Source of the DNA: Arthrobacter sp. OAP107
Lineage (GTDB): Bacteria > Actinomycetota > Actinomycetes > Actinomycetales > Micrococcaceae
NCBI RefSeq assembly: GCF_040546765.1
Contig: NZ_JBEPOK010000001.1
Coordinates: 2,480,001-2,544,000 of the forward strand
Reading direction: 5' to 3'
Length of the DNA stretch: 64,000 nt
Under the pieces are notes generated by a model, which worked only from the letters and a program-made list of their open reading frames with translations, was not told the origin of the DNA and did not search any database. Below are positions 25,011 to 33,243 of this stretch, piece by piece (positions within the stretch are counted from its first letter, which is position 1; the number at the start of each line of letters is the position of its first letter). The position numbers were made by a program, and so were the translations under genes.

Positions 25011-26774
25011 ATGACAACAGAGTCTCAGTCCACCTTGACCGCATCCGACAACCGTTCGCACGATGATCGGCCCCAAGAACCAAAGCCCCGACAGGTCCAG
25101 TCCGATGGCGAAGCCGAAGCACACGGCCCGGCCCTGAAATCTGCCGGCCACGTGATCGTGGACTCGCTCGCGGCCCATGGCGTGGCGCGCACCTACGTCG
25201 TTCCCGGTGAAAGCTTCCTCGACGTGCTGGACGGGCTGCACAACTCCGACATCGAGACGATCGTGTGCCGCCATGAGGGCGGGGCAGCCTACATGGCTGA
25301 GGCGGACGGCAAAATGAACCAGCTGCCTGGAGTCGCCATGGTCACCCGCGGGCCCGGCGCCGCCAACGCGCACGTCGGGCTGCACACGGCATGGCAGGAT
25401 TCGACGCCGGTGCTCCTGTTCGTCGGCCTGATCCCATTCGCGCACCGTGACCGCGAAGCGTTCCAGGAGTTCGACATCAAAGCCTGGTTCGACACCGGCG
25501 CCAAACGGGTTATGGTCCTTGACCACGCGGAGCGGGCCTCCGAGATTGTCGCCGAGGCGATGTTCGCCGCCATGAGCGGACGTCCCGGGCCAGTAGTGGT
25601 GGGCCTGCCCGAGGACATCCTCCAACAGAAGGTTAAGCCGGAACTGCACCCGCCTATCCCCGTCGCGGCTGGCGGAATGAGCAGCCGGGATGCGGAGGCT
25701 CTCAGGGCAGCGCTTGCCGAGTCCACTAAGCCGCTGTTTGTGACTGGCGGCAACGACTGGACCCAGTCAGCGGCGGACCAGCTGACCGCTTGGCTGGAAC
25801 GGCACCAGATACCCGCTGCAGCGGAGTGGCGCACCCAAGGAACCGTTTCCTTCGATTCCCCGTCCTATGTCGGGCCCATCGGATACGGCCGGCCGCGCCC
25901 CACGTATGACCTGCTTGACGAAACCGACCTCCTGGTATTTGTTGGCACGGTGCCGGGAGACGTGATTACGGACGGATTCGTCTGCCGGCAGGACTGGAGC
26001 AAGCAGAACTTCCTGGTCACAAGCGACCCCGCACTGCGCGGCCGTTCGGGTCCGGTCTCCCGGCAGATCCTCGCGAAACCGGAGGCGTTTGTCCACGACC
26101 TTGCGCTGATCGACCTACCGGTCAAGGAGGAGTGGAAGGCATGGACGGGCCGGATGAGGGCCGAGCAGGAGTCCTTTGCCGCGCTCCCGGCGTCGACTCC
26201 ATCTGCAGGCAGGGCAAGGATGGACACATTGATGGCAAACCTGGTCCCCGGACTGCCGGAGGACGCGCTGGTGACCTTCGGCGCTGGCGAACACACCAAC
26301 TGGGCGCACCGATACTTCCCCACCCGCCGCTATGCCTCCATGATCAGCGCCCGCAACGGCTCCATGGGCTACTCCATCCCGTCGGCCGTCGCGGCATCCC
26401 TTGCGGAACCGCAGCGCCGGGTGGTGACCATCGCCGGCGACGGGGAATTCCTCATGAACGGGCAGGAACTGGCCACGGCAGCCCAGTATGGCGCCACCCC
26501 GCTGGTCATCGTCATGGACAACCAGGAGTATGGCACCATCCGCACCCATCAGGAGCGCCACTACCCGGACCGCGTTTCCGGCACCCAACTGAAGAACCCC
26601 GACTTCGGACTGATGGCCAGGGCGTTCGGCGGTTTCGGCGTCACAGTCACCGAGGACAAGGACGTTCCCGCGGCCCTCGCCGCGGCCCTTGCCGCCATCG
26701 ATAATGACGGCGTCTTCGCCCTCATCCACCTTGTGGTAGAACAACGCGTCAAGGCGTATTCAAGCACCGTCTGA
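25011..26774 (+). CDS. Thiamine-diphosphate enzyme of the acetolactate synthase/oxalyl-CoA decarboxylase-like family
   Basis: 587 residues in three ThDP domains: PYR (about 45-215, catalytic Glu in CRHEGGAAYMAEADG), the middle domain (about 235-370) and the PP domain (about 405-570, metal motif GDGEFLMNGQ...NQEYGTIR). The first ~40 residues are an unusual Ser/Glu-rich lead. It lacks the typical acetolactate synthase regulatory subunit next door, and Gly/Met-rich details differ, so it may be a decarboxylase or carboligase rather than IlvB. It starts 49 bp after the permease and ends at a strong hairpin, so it is probably the last gene of the PucR-glsA-permease unit. Confidence 0.85.
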   Translation: MTTESQSTLTASDNRSHDDRPQEPKPRQVQSDGEAEAHGPALKSAGHVIVDSLAAHGVARTYVVPGESFLDVLDGLHNSDIETIVCRHEGGAAYMAEADGKMNQLPGVAMVTRGPGAANAHVGLHTAWQDSTPVLLFVGLIPFAHRDREAFQEFDIKAWFDTGAKRVMVLDHAERASEIVAEAMFAAMSGRPGPVVVGLPEDILQQKVKPELHPPIPVAAGGMSSRDAEALRAALAESTKPLFVTGGNDWTQSAADQLTAWLERHQIPAAAEWRTQGTVSFDSPSYVGPIGYGRPRPTYDLLDETDLLVFVGTVPGDVITDGFVCRQDWSKQNFLVTSDPALRGRSGPVSRQILAKPEAFVHDLALIDLPVKEEWKAWTGRMRAEQESFAALPASTPSAGRARMDTLMANLVPGLPEDALVTFGAGEHTNWAHRYFPTRRYASMISARNGSMGYSIPSAVAASLAEPQRRVVTIAGDGEFLMNGQELATAAQYGATPLVIVMDNQEYGTIRTHQERHYPDRVSGTQLKNPDFGLMARAFGGFGVTVTEDKDVPAALAAALAAIDNDGVFALIHLVVEQRVKAYSSTV

Positions 26775-26780
26775 CGGAAC

Positions 26781-26816
26781 AGCCGACGACGGCGGTACCT
26801 CCCGCCGTCGTCGGCT
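26781..26816 (+). terminator. Strong terminator hairpin
   Basis: AGCCGACGACGGCGG (26781-26795) pairs perfectly with 26802-26816 around a 6-nt loop, 7 bp after the ThDP-enzyme stop. Confidence 0.8.
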
Positions 26817-26892
26817 AACTGTACGTAGCCGTGGGGGCACCGCTCCGCATCCCGATTTCATGGCGGGACCCGGCATTACTGCTGGCCTCCGA

Positions 26893-26898
26893 TAGTGT
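26893..26898 (+). promoter_or_regulatory. -10 element, leaderless-type start of the hydrolase gene
   Basis: TAGTGT, 6 nt before ATG-26905; no Shine-Dalgarno is present. Confidence 0.5.
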
Positions 26899-26904
26899 GG
26901 GCTC

Positions 26905-27654
26905 ATGCCCCTCGAAATCCCTGCCGCAGAAGGCACCGCTGAGGCCCTCGTGGCACGGCCGTCCACCGCAACCGGCCCTGTTCCCGGCGTCATCCTCTAC
27001 ATGGACGCCTTCGGCCTGCGGCCCCGAATCCAGGAGATGGCCCAGCGCATCGCCGACTGGGGCTACGTGGTGTTGGCGCCAAACGTCTTCTATCGTGATG
27101 GATCAGTCGCTGAGCTTGCCCCGGCCGGGGACATGTCCACCCAGGAAGGCAGGGAGGCTGCAGGCAAGGCTGCCTTTCCCCGGGTTGGCCGCCTGACGCC
27201 GGACAAGGCGCTGCGGGACATCGATGCGTGGGTGTCCGCGCTGGCCGGGCTCGACGGCGTAACTCCCGGTCCCATCGGGACCACAGGTTACTGCATGGGC
27301 GCCCGGCTGGCTGTGCGGACGGCAACCTCACATCCGGACGTGGTGGCAGCGTGTGGCGGCTTCCACGGCGGCGGCCTGGCCACGGACGAGCCGGACAGCC
27401 CGCACCTCAAGCTTGGCAACGCGCGGGCCCGGTTCGTATTCGGCCATGCGGACCATGACCGCAGCATGGCAGCGGACGCCGTCGCCCGGCTCGGCGAAGC
27501 CCTCCAGACCGCAGGGCTTGAGGCATCCAACCAAATCTACGCGGGGGCGCCTCACGGCTACACCATGGCCGACACCTCCGTCTTCGACCCGGACGCCACC
27601 GAACGGCACTTCCGGGAGCTGCGGGCTCTACTCGACACGACGCTGAAAGGCTGA
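26905..27654 (+). CDS. Dienelactone hydrolase-family alpha/beta hydrolase
   Basis: 249 residues, DLH fold. The nucleophile is Cys130 in GYCMGAR (cysteine replaces serine, as in true dienelactone hydrolases) and the catalytic His is in GAPHGYTM. The acidic residue is probably in FGHADHDRSM. The N-terminal ARPSTATGPVPGVILYMDAF is typical. It hydrolyses lactones or esters; the natural substrate cannot be told because no aromatic ring-cleavage genes are near. Stand-alone leaderless-type gene. Confidence 0.9.
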   Translation: MPLEIPAAEGTAEALVARPSTATGPVPGVILYMDAFGLRPRIQEMAQRIADWGYVVLAPNVFYRDGSVAELAPAGDMSTQEGREAAGKAAFPRVGRLTPDKALRDIDAWVSALAGLDGVTPGPIGTTGYCMGARLAVRTATSHPDVVAACGGFHGGGLATDEPDSPHLKLGNARARFVFGHADHDRSMAADAVARLGEALQTAGLEASNQIYAGAPHGYTMADTSVFDPDATERHFRELRALLDTTLKG

Positions 27655-27821
27655 ACCCCCGGTCACCGCCCCCGGCCGGATTGCCCTTGAACAAGGCAAA
27701 GGCTAAAAGCCCCAGAACTTACTGGCGCGTAAGGGTTATGCTCGCCGGATTCAGACGCTAACCTTTCGGTGGTGGCCCGGGGCAACGATCATGGGCAGGA
27801 AACGTGCGGAGGGCCGAATTC

Positions 27822-28118
27822 ATGGCGAAGGCAGTTACATTTTCCATGACGGCCATGCCCAAAAACGGTGCACAGGGCAGCTTCCGCGACACCGTCTTGA
27901 GTCTGCGGACTGATGAGGTCCACGACTGCATCCTTTCCGTGTTTCACGTCAGCGACTCCTACGCCCTGTTCAGCGGTGAAGCCCTGCCTGCCCCGCATAC
28001 GACCAGCAGCGCTGCACTCCGGGCGTACCTGCTCCAGCGGCTCGCCGGAGAAGGCACCGACTTGGACCTGGACGTAAAGATCGCCCGGGTGTCAGAATCG
28101 GCCCGCTCTTGCTCGTGA
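27822..28118 (+). CDS. Small conserved-looking protein, paralogue of the protein at 20280
   Basis: 98 residues. Shared core with the 20280 protein: GSFRDTVLSL, ALFSGEALP, HTTSSAALRAYLLQRLAGEG and DLDLDVKIARV. ATG-27822 follows GGAGGG at 8 nt, which decides it over an in-frame GTG at 27804. No cysteine or membrane segment stands out. A perfect hairpin 100 bp downstream ends the transcript. The function is unknown. Confidence 0.65.
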   Translation: MAKAVTFSMTAMPKNGAQGSFRDTVLSLRTDEVHDCILSVFHVSDSYALFSGEALPAPHTTSSAALRAYLLQRLAGEGTDLDLDVKIARVSESARSCS

Positions 28119-28221
28119 CCTGAACCGCCGACATTTCTGCCGGGAGTCCTGATTTCCAGGGGCCAAAGCTGGGTACGGTGAAACCAGCCAGCCGATGGGG
28201 CACGCCATAACCGCGACACGT

Positions 28222-28256
28222 GAAAGGGGTGCGCCGCGATGCGGCGCACCCCTTTC
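28222..28256. terminator. Bidirectional terminator hairpin
   Basis: A perfect 16-bp stem (GAAAGGGGTGCGCCGC at 28222-28237 with 28241-28256) around a 3-nt loop lies between convergent genes ending at 28118 and 28270. The A-rich and T-rich bases at its feet suit both directions. Confidence 0.85.
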
Positions 28257-28269
28257 GCGGGCATTCGGC

Positions 28270-28446
28270 TCAGTCCTTCCTGAAGGCGTCCTTGACCTTC
28301 TCACCGGCCTGCTTCAAATCGCCCTTGGCCTGATCGGCCTGGCCTTCGGCGCGCAGGCTCTCATCACCGGTTGCGGCGCCTGCAGTTTCTTTGCCCTTGC
28401 CGCCGGCCTTCTCAGCGGCGTTCTCGATCTTGTCGCCCAGTCCCAT
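28270..28446 (-). CDS. CsbD-family stress protein
   Basis: 58 residues, MGLGDKIENAAEKAGGKGKE onward, highly charged and Ala/Gly/Lys-rich without hydrophobic core, as in CsbD proteins. These small helical proteins are induced by general stress; their biochemical role is unknown. ATG-28446 is preceded by AGGAGG at 7 nt. It is monocistronic and closes on the shared terminator. Confidence 0.85.
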   Translation of the reverse strand: MGLGDKIENAAEKAGGKGKETAGAATGDESLRAEGQADQAKGDLKQAGEKVKDAFRKD

Positions 28447-28775
28447 GGTGTTTCCTCCTCTGGTTGGCGGCCGTTCCAAACGGCCATAAACATCAGCTAA
28501 GCATGCTTAGCATTCCGTTTCAAACTATCGGGCACCTCTCCCGCTGGCTGCCCTTCCGCCCTCCGGGATCGGATTGGCCACCCAGGCCGTCGTCGGCTTC
28601 AGGATCTGCGGTCGCTCAATGCGGTTGTTGGCGCAGGCGTTGCCCGGGCCTCGATGCCGTCATCAGCGTGCAGACCAGTTCGGTTATGCCACGTGCCCCG
28701 TGCGGCTGGAATCGCACCGCCGCTGGGTCAGGCGATAACAGAGTGCCGTTCTGCGGCCAGGGCAGATGGCGACTG
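28447..28775. other. Gap holding only the csbD-like promoter
   Basis: About 330 bp. The part next to 28446 should hold the CsbD promoter; an AT-richer, near-palindromic AGCATGCTTAGCATT stretch lies near 28500-28515. I see no supported gene in the rest. Confidence 0.5.
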
Positions 28776-29039
28776 CTACGGCGTCACCTTGTTCATCAGC
28801 TCGTGTTTTTCCGGGGTGACCTCTACCGGCAAGTTTGGCTTGACGCTGTCGTTGAACCAACCGTCGTGCTGCTCCGCACTCTCCCAGACCTCCACAACCC
28901 TTAGCCCGCCATCCTGCTCCCAGGCGTAATGCGCGATGAATCCAGGAGTGGTTTTGAGCTTGTCCGTAAGGGCAGCCGCGGTTCCTTCATATTGTTCCCG
29001 GGTCATGCCGGGCACGGTGCTATAGGTCAGGATTGTCAT
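28776..29039 (-). CDS. Antibiotic-biosynthesis-monooxygenase (ABM)-fold small protein
   Basis: 87 residues: MTILTYSTVPGMTREQYEGT then TPGFIAHYAWEQDGGLRVVE and VWESAEQHDGWF, the ferredoxin-like dimeric alpha/beta-barrel pattern of ABM/heme-degrading-like proteins. Without neighbours of defined pathway the activity is unknown; many such proteins have no proven catalysis. ATG-29039 has GAGGGAG upstream. An in-frame ATG at 29054 is less well placed. Confidence 0.78.
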   Translation of the reverse strand: MTILTYSTVPGMTREQYEGTAAALTDKLKTTPGFIAHYAWEQDGGLRVVEVWESAEQHDGWFNDSVKPNLPVEVTPEKHELMNKVTP

Positions 29040-29323
29040 GGTGGACTCCCTCAATATGTGCCTGCCGGCCGGGCGGACGGGTTCCGCGGACAGAGTCGGC
29101 GCAGCCAGATCTTACGCCCGCAAAGATCGGACAAACAGGGCTGGGGATCCACCTCTTGGCGGCACGTGAGCGCGCGGGACATCGCCGAGGACCTCTCCCG
29201 GCGTGAAGTGAACCTCTGTATCGCGGGATCTATCCACAACCCCTTGGATCCCGCCATGGTTATCATGGGCGGAGCCACCCGGCGGCCCTCAGGCAGGCCT
29301 CCTTCGGCCGCATGAATCACCAA

Positions 29324-29722
29324 CTATGTGCTTGGCTTCTCATCCGGTCCGCCGGTTTGTTCCGTTCCGGTGGCGGCCTTGCGAGTCGGGTCTACAGTTC
29401 CGTCGCGCCCGTAGTCGCCTTCTGTGTAGCGGCCTATCTCCGACTCCGCAGTTCGCCCACCGGCGCCCCCTGCCAAGCCGTAGTCGCCTTTCACGAAGCG
29501 CCCAGCTTCCCGGGCCTTGCTGCCGAGGGGTTCGGGTAGGCCGCCCTCTCTGCCGGCCCCGCCAAAGTCCCCTTGGATGTACTGGCCTTCCTCATCGTCG
29601 GTGTGGCGGCCACGTTCGGTTCCCGCGGTTCCGTAATCGCCTTTGACATACCTGCCACGGAGTTCGGGTTCTTCACCGGCTGACTCATCCGTGGGCTCGT
29701 CAAATCCGTTGCTGTCCGTCAT
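29324..29722 (-). CDS. Acidic GDYG-repeat protein of unknown function
   Basis: 132 residues, rich in Gly, Glu and Asp with no hydrophobic segment. Four copies of a degenerate unit G-R/Q-Y/F-x-x-G-D-Y/F-G-x-A/D-G are visible: GRYVKGDYGTAG, GQYIQGDFGGAG, GRFVKGDYGLAG and GRYTEGDYGRDG, spaced about 21-30 residues apart. It is likely disordered or a repeat scaffold. ATG-29722 follows AAAGGCAAG. It lies beside CsbD and ABM genes, so a stress link is plausible but not shown. I do not recognise a named family. Confidence 0.72.
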   Translation of the reverse strand: MTDSNGFDEPTDESAGEEPELRGRYVKGDYGTAGTERGRHTDDEEGQYIQGDFGGAGREGGLPEPLGSKAREAGRFVKGDYGLAGGAGGRTAESEIGRYTEGDYGRDGTVDPTRKAATGTEQTGGPDEKPST

Positions 29723-29963
29723 GATCTTGCCTTTCGCTGACGAATCTCTGCGCCCCGCTAAAGGCGCATTTAAAGTTTATCGAGGGCCCTTCCGCGGCAA
29801 CAGGCCGCCCGTATCTGTGCGGAACCGCGAACGCAGCCTGGCTACCACTCAACACCAACGTCGCAGCCTTCGTCCCGGACAACTACCAGAGCCCTTGACT
29901 CGCTCCCGCTCCCGGGGGCACGCTGCAGGGGTCCGGGAAGTTTCATCGATGAAGGACATCACC

Positions 29964-31889
29964 ATGCCCACGCCAAATCACGAAAACCTCGGCCCCGACC
30001 TCTTAAGGGTCGCTGAACTCGCTGCGCAGCTTCGGGTGGACTCCATCCGGTCGAGCACCTCCGCAGGGTCCGGCCACCCAACGTCGAGCATGTCCGCCGC
30101 AGACTTGCTGGCTGTCCTCGTGAGCCGTCATTTGCGCTACGACTGGGACGCACCGGACCTGGACGTCAACGATCACCTGATCTTCTCGAAAGGCCACGCC
30201 TCTCCCCTGCTGTACTCGGTCTTCAAGGCGGTCGGCGTCGTCTCTGACGAGGAGCTCATGACCGGCTACCGCCGCTTCGGCCAGCGCCTGCAAGGACATC
30301 CGACGCCGGCACTGCCGTGGGTAGACGTCGCGACCGGTTCACTGGGGCAGGGACTACCCGACGGCGTCGGCGTCGCCCTGGCCGGGAAGTACCTTGACCG
30401 GCTCCCCTACCGGGTCTGGGTGCTGTGTGGCGACAGCGAAATGGCGGAAGGCTCCATCTGGGAAGCCCTGGACAAGGCCTCCCACTATGGCCTCACCAAC
30501 CTGATCACCATCGTCGACGTCAACCGGCTGGGGCAGCGGGGCGCGACCGAGCTCGGCTGGGACATGGAGAACTACGCCCGGCGGGTCCAGGCTTTCGGCG
30601 CGCAGGCCATCATCATCGACGGTCACGATCTCGACATGATAGACGAGGCCTTTTCGGCTGCAGCAGAAGCGCCCGAGGACAAGCCTGTTGTCATCCTTGC
30701 CAAAACCATCAAGGGAAAGGGCTTCGCCGAGGTCGAAGACAGCCCTGACTGGCATGGAAAACCCTTCCCGCCCGAAATGGCTGAGAGGGCGATTGCCGAA
30801 CTCGGCGGCGAAAGGGCGCTGACCCTGCGCGGGCCTCAGCCAGAGGCCGGGTCAAAAGCGGACATCAACGCTCCCAGCAGAGCGCTCCCCAGCTACAAAA
30901 TTGGCGAGAAGATCGCAACGCGAAAGGCTTACGGCGACGCGTTGGCGGCGCTTGGTGGCAACGACCCCGCCGTTGTCGCCTTGGACGGGGAGGTCGGCAA
31001 TTCCACCCATTCCGATGAATTCGCCAAGGCGTTCCCTGACCGGTTCTTTGAGATGTACATCGCAGAGCAGCAACTCATTGCGGCCGCAGCTGGCCTCAGC
31101 ACCCGGGGATATAAAGCCTTCGCCTCCACCTTTGCCGCATTTCTCACCCGCGCCTATGACTTCATCCGCATGGGTTCCATATCCGGGATCGATCTTCGCC
31201 TTTGCGGGTCCCACTCGGGCGTTGAGATTGGCGCCGACGGCCCCTCCCAGATGGCCTTGGAAGACCTCGCAATGATGCGGGCCGTGCATGATTCCACTGT
31301 CCTCTACCCTGCCGACGCCACCAGCACAGCCGCACTGGTGCAGAGCATGGCGGAAACCCCAGGCATCAGCTATCTCCGGACCACACGCGGTGCCTACCCC
31401 GTCCTGTACAGCCCTGCAGAGCAGTTCCCCGTGGGCGGTTCCAAGCTCCTCCGGTCCTCCGACAACGATGACGTCACCCTCATCGGCGCGGGGGTCACCC
31501 TTCATGAAGCACTCAAGGCTGCAGAAATCCTGGCCGCTGAAGGAATCCAGGCCCGCGTCGTCGACTGCTACTCCATCAAGCCCATAGACACAGAGACGCT
31601 GCTCACCGCAGCAGGCGAGACTCAGGGCCGCGTCGTCATAGCTGAAGACCACCACCCTGAAGGCGGCATGGGATCAGCAGCCAAGGACGCCCTGCTCATG
31701 GCACCACCAAGTGATCTGTCCATTACCCACCTGGCCGTCCGGGGCATGCCCGGATCCGGAACCGGCCAGGAGCTTCTCGCCTGGGCAGGCATTGACGCCC
31801 AGCACATCGCAGAGGCAGCCCGACACCTGGTAAAAGCAGGGATCCTCGTCGGCCCCGACGGTCCGGTGCTTCCCGGCCAAAAGGCTTAA
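29964..31889 (+). CDS. tkt: Transketolase (short, animal/archaeal-like form)
   Basis: 641 residues. ThDP-dependent transfer of two-carbon units in the pentose-phosphate pathway. N-domain: SGHPTSSMSAADLL, SKGHASPLLYSV, GSLGQGLPDGVGVALAGKYL and the ThDP/metal motif GDSEMAEGSIWEAL. The pyrimidine domain has EVGNSTHSDEF and the catalytic-Glu region (MYIAEQQLIAAAAGLS). The C-domain is complete. Gly/Asn details match the mammalian-type enzyme (about 620 residues) rather than the ~660-residue bacterial TktA. ATG-29964 has AAGGA 7 nt upstream, better than ATG-29949. Stand-alone. Confidence 0.92.
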   Translation: MPTPNHENLGPDLLRVAELAAQLRVDSIRSSTSAGSGHPTSSMSAADLLAVLVSRHLRYDWDAPDLDVNDHLIFSKGHASPLLYSVFKAVGVVSDEELMTGYRRFGQRLQGHPTPALPWVDVATGSLGQGLPDGVGVALAGKYLDRLPYRVWVLCGDSEMAEGSIWEALDKASHYGLTNLITIVDVNRLGQRGATELGWDMENYARRVQAFGAQAIIIDGHDLDMIDEAFSAAAEAPEDKPVVILAKTIKGKGFAEVEDSPDWHGKPFPPEMAERAIAELGGERALTLRGPQPEAGSKADINAPSRALPSYKIGEKIATRKAYGDALAALGGNDPAVVALDGEVGNSTHSDEFAKAFPDRFFEMYIAEQQLIAAAAGLSTRGYKAFASTFAAFLTRAYDFIRMGSISGIDLRLCGSHSGVEIGADGPSQMALEDLAMMRAVHDSTVLYPADATSTAALVQSMAETPGISYLRTTRGAYPVLYSPAEQFPVGGSKLLRSSDNDDVTLIGAGVTLHEALKAAEILAAEGIQARVVDCYSIKPIDTETLLTAAGETQGRVVIAEDHHPEGGMGSAAKDALLMAPPSDLSITHLAVRGMPGSGTGQELLAWAGIDAQHIAEAARHLVKAGILVGPDGPVLPGQKA

Positions 31890-32162
31890 CGAAGTTCTGG
31901 GGAGGAACCGGATGGCAGCGGGAAGCTCTTCCGGTGGCCCATGGGCCGGGACCGTGCAGGCCGAGGAACGGCCGCCCGTTCCGGACTGGTGGACATGTGT
32001 CTGCTACACGGAAGAACCGCTCGCTTTGTTGGCTCGTGGCAATGACGACTGACGGCTGCGCCCGGTCTTTGCGGACTGCCGACTTTCCCCGTCGTCTTGT
32101 CGAAGGCGGGCCAGGTGGGAAGACCGGGCCGAATAGCAGGTGACGCGGAGCAGATGTCTTCT

Positions 32163-32168
32163 TACGAT
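32163..32168 (+). promoter_or_regulatory. -10 element, leaderless-type start of the GAF-ANTAR gene
   Basis: TACGAT, 7 nt before ATG-32176, with TGACGC 16 nt upstream as a possible -35; no ribosome site. Confidence 0.45.
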
Positions 32169-32175
32169 TAGGCCT

Positions 32176-32913
32176 ATGACATCCATAGGACATGCTGAGC
32201 ACATCCGGAGCCTGCATGAGCTCGTGGCGGGCAGCGCAGACCTCAAAGTAATCCTCAATGGAGTGACAGTCTTTGCCTCGGACGCGATGAGCCAAGCGAC
32301 CAGGGAAACGATCGACTGCGCGCTGACGCTTCGCCGGCGCAAACGCACTGCCACGATCGCCGGAAGCAGTGAGCGGGCCGTGCACCTGGACCACATCGAA
32401 CAAACACTTCGCCAAGGACCGTGCCTGGAGGCTCTGGACGCCGGCCGCCCCGTGCTGCTGGCCGATGTCGCCACCGACACCAGCTGGCCCCAGTACAGCA
32501 GCGCGCTGGCCGCCGAGGGCTGCCACAGCGCCCTGGGTGTGCCCATGGACCTGGGCGAAACATCCGAAGCGGTCTTGAACTTCTTCGCCCCGAGGGCAGG
32601 CTTGTTCACGGAGTCCGTGATCAAAGAAGCAACGGCCTTCGCGCACGTTGCCGGCAGCACCCTACGCCTGGCGATCAGGATCGAAGCCGTGGAACAGCTC
32701 AATGCGGACTTGAAATCGGCGATGGCCACCAGAACCGTTATCGACCGCGCCTGTGGAGTCATCATGTCACAGAGCCGTTGCGGTCCCGAGGAAGCGTTCG
32801 ATCTGCTCAGCAAAGCCTCAAGCCACAGAAACCAGAAACTGCATGCCGTCGCCGCGGACATCATCGCCCGTCTCAGCGGCAGCGCCGAAAATCGACTGCA
32901 CTTCGAGGACTGA
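32176..32913 (+). CDS. GAF-ANTAR domain regulator
   Basis: 245 residues: a GAF sensor domain (about 25-170; GPCLEALDAGRPVLLADVAT, LGVPMDLG) and a C-terminal ANTAR RNA-binding domain (about 178-240; AMATRTVIDRACGVIMSQSR and then CGPEEAFDLL). ANTAR proteins bind paired hairpins in nascent mRNA to prevent termination. No such double hairpin was found near, so its targets lie elsewhere. Stand-alone gene. Confidence 0.88.
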   Translation: MTSIGHAEHIRSLHELVAGSADLKVILNGVTVFASDAMSQATRETIDCALTLRRRKRTATIAGSSERAVHLDHIEQTLRQGPCLEALDAGRPVLLADVATDTSWPQYSSALAAEGCHSALGVPMDLGETSEAVLNFFAPRAGLFTESVIKEATAFAHVAGSTLRLAIRIEAVEQLNADLKSAMATRTVIDRACGVIMSQSRCGPEEAFDLLSKASSHRNQKLHAVAADIIARLSGSAENRLHFED

Positions 32914-33243
32914 ACGGGTAGGCGGCCGCCCTTCTCGGCGGCGTAGGCACTGACTTGCTGTCATCGGCGTTGCCCCCGATATCCAGATAGTAGATCCAGA
33001 GCTGAACCCGGTTCATGCCGAGTTCCCGAATTATCGAAGCCGTCAGGATCTGGGCATCCCCTTCCCCCGGCAAGAGACTGCGTCTGCTTGCCGTTGGTAT
33101 GCGAACAAGTGGCTGCCGGGCAGGCAGGGCTTCGGCCAGGCCAACGATCGACGACGTCCGTGGTGAGTTTCAAGGTAAGTGCCCGTCCGGCGAGCAGAAT
33201 GTACCACCTGGTGCAACCAGCCGTCGGGCCGGAATAGGGCATC
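32914..33243. other. Gap with a possible small minus-strand remnant
   Basis: 330 bp. A minus-strand frame (32873-33073) includes ELGMNRVQLWIYYLDIGGNA, which looks protein-like, but the rest (PTPPRRAAAYPF) does not. It could be the start of a lost gene. Otherwise nothing is supported. Confidence 0.3.

Noticed and set aside
29051..29323. 90-codon minus-strand frame between the ABM protein and the GDYG-repeat gene
   Set aside because: No ribosome site, no domain, and mixed basic composition; it overlaps the likely ABM promoter.
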